A stretch of 64,000 nt of DNA from Maricaulis salignorans. Lineage in GTDB: Bacteria > Pseudomonadota > Alphaproteobacteria > Caulobacterales > Maricaulaceae. The first letter of the stretch is position 1. Every line of letters starts with the position of its first letter. The stretch spans positions 1 to 64,000 of the forward strand of contig NZ_FNHG01000001.1 in NCBI RefSeq assembly GCF_900103475.1. The letters are read 5' to 3'. Under the pieces are notes generated by a model. The model was not told where the DNA came from. It saw nothing but the letters and a program-made list of their open reading frames with translations, and ran no database searches. Positions 62,640 to 64,000 of the stretch are shown piece after piece. Position numbers and translations under genes: made by a program.

Positions 62640-63317
62640 ATGTCCTCTTCCTTCGGGCTTGATGCCCGCCTGACCCGCTATGTCCGCGACGCAAACCGGC
62701 CGGAACACCCGGCGCAGCTGAGATGCCGGCTCGAGACCGAGGCAATGGGCGATGTGGCGGTGATGCAGATCAGCCCGGAACAGGGCGCCTTCCTGCAAAT
62801 CTGCGCGCGGCTGGTGCAGGCGCGGACTGCTGTCGAGATCGGCGTCTTCACTGGCTATTCGGCGCTGGCGACCATGCTGGCAATGGTCGAGCTGCACGGT
62901 CCGGCGGCGCGGCTCTATGGCTGCGATATCTCGGACGATTACACCGGGCGGGCCCGGTCCTACTGGCAGGAGGCAGGCATTGACGGCCAGATCGAGCTGC
63001 GTATCGGTGATGCACGCGAAACTCTCGGCGAACTGATCGGCGACATCGCCGGCAGCGTCGACATGGTCTTCATCGATGCCGACAAAACCGGATATGACGC
63101 CTATTACGAAGCGGCGCTGAGGCTCTTGCGACCGGGCGGCCTGGTGTTGTTCGACAATGTCTTGTGGTCAGGCAGTGTCGCCGATCCGCAGCGCTGTTCG
63201 GCGGATGCCGATACAGCGGCCCTCAAGGCGCTGGCCGATAAGGTCCGCGATGATGCGCGCGTCGATATGGCGTTCACGACCATTGGTGACGGCATTCTCA
63301 TGGCGATCAAGCGATGA
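62640..63317 (+). CDS. Class I O-methyltransferase (CCoAMT type)
   Basis: A SAM-dependent O-methyltransferase of 225 residues. The SAM loop is VEIGVFTGYSALAT, the metal/SAM-binding strand is VDMVFIDADKTGYDAYYE, and GGLVLFDNVLWSG closes the fold. These are the caffeoyl-CoA O-methyltransferase-type marks; the natural catechol-like substrate is unknown. It starts 28 nt after zapE. Confidence 0.9.
   Translation: MSSSFGLDARLTRYVRDANRPEHPAQLRCRLETEAMGDVAVMQISPEQGAFLQICARLVQARTAVEIGVFTGYSALATMLAMVELHGPAARLYGCDISDDYTGRARSYWQEAGIDGQIELRIGDARETLGELIGDIAGSVDMVFIDADKTGYDAYYEAALRLLRPGGLVLFDNVLWSGSVADPQRCSADADTAALKALADKVRDDARVDMAFTTIGDGILMAIKR

Positions 63318-64000
<683 letters not shown>

Overview
The window is a GC-rich, densely packed chromosomal segment of an alphaproteobacterium. 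Its content points to the Maricaulales/Caulobacterales side (Maricaulis or another Hyphomonadaceae-like marine bacterium). The clues are the ffh-rpsP-rimM order, the RegB/RegA redox pair beside a SenC protein, acnA divergent from ccmABCDG, sdhCDAB, zapE close to mdh, an intracellular PHA depolymerase and a TTAA-N7-TTAA CtrA-type box. The genus is inferred from gene content and order, not proven. No rRNA, tRNA, CRISPR array, prophage or insertion sequence was seen.

Layout. 1-653 is non-coding and carries two palindromic repeat elements. 654-3355 is the ribosome/SRP group (rimM, rpsP, ffh). 3591-6808 holds small membrane proteins and a dicarboxylate/amino-acid:cation symporter. 6937-9171 is a peroxide-defence module (ahpD, ahpC, divergent oxyR). 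9186-16774 is accessory: a lone response regulator, an ArsC-like reductase, a CitE-like lyase, pdxY, a class C serine hydrolase, two paralogous STAS-like proteins with a secreted TonB_C-like protein, an epoxide hydrolase-type enzyme and rarD. 16948-25142 has asd, a cold-shock gene with a clear terminator, a glycerophosphodiesterase lipoprotein, an antiporter and a PBP1A-type enzyme. 25243-30888 has an unknown secreted protein, phaZ, senC and regBA. 30898-37924 has a DUF1223 protein, acnA, ccmABCDG and a MarR regulator with a histone-like tail. 38012-46823 has yciB, an EamA transporter, ftsY, mtaB, a DUF885 lipoprotein, an SDR and an amidohydrolase. 47023-50385 is sdhCDAB. 50443-57339 has small enzymes, an acyltransferase and a large trypsin-like autotransporter. 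57534 to the end has mmsA, an iron alcohol dehydrogenase, a thioesterase, a 32-residue membrane microprotein, zapE, an O-methyltransferase and the start of mdh.

How the genes work together. Aerobic energy metabolism dominates: acnA, sdhCDAB and mdh serve the TCA cycle, ccmABCDG supports cytochrome c maturation, SenC supports copper delivery to cytochrome oxidase, and RegBA is the usual redox regulator of such genes. OxyR with AhpC/AhpD handles peroxide. mmsA and phaZ point to use of branched-chain/propionate carbon and of stored polyester.

Three genes were found by reading the sequence rather than from long open frames: ccmD (51 residues), a 32-residue membrane microprotein overlapping the thioesterase gene, and the mdh fragment that runs off the right edge. 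No complete new defence or mobile system is evident. The least explained items are the repeat elements at the left edge, a promoter/operator that predicts a leaderless message at 6808, the STAS-like paralog cluster, the protease autotransporter, the basic-tailed MarR protein and a repeat-controlled degenerate methyltransferase-like gene at 51822.
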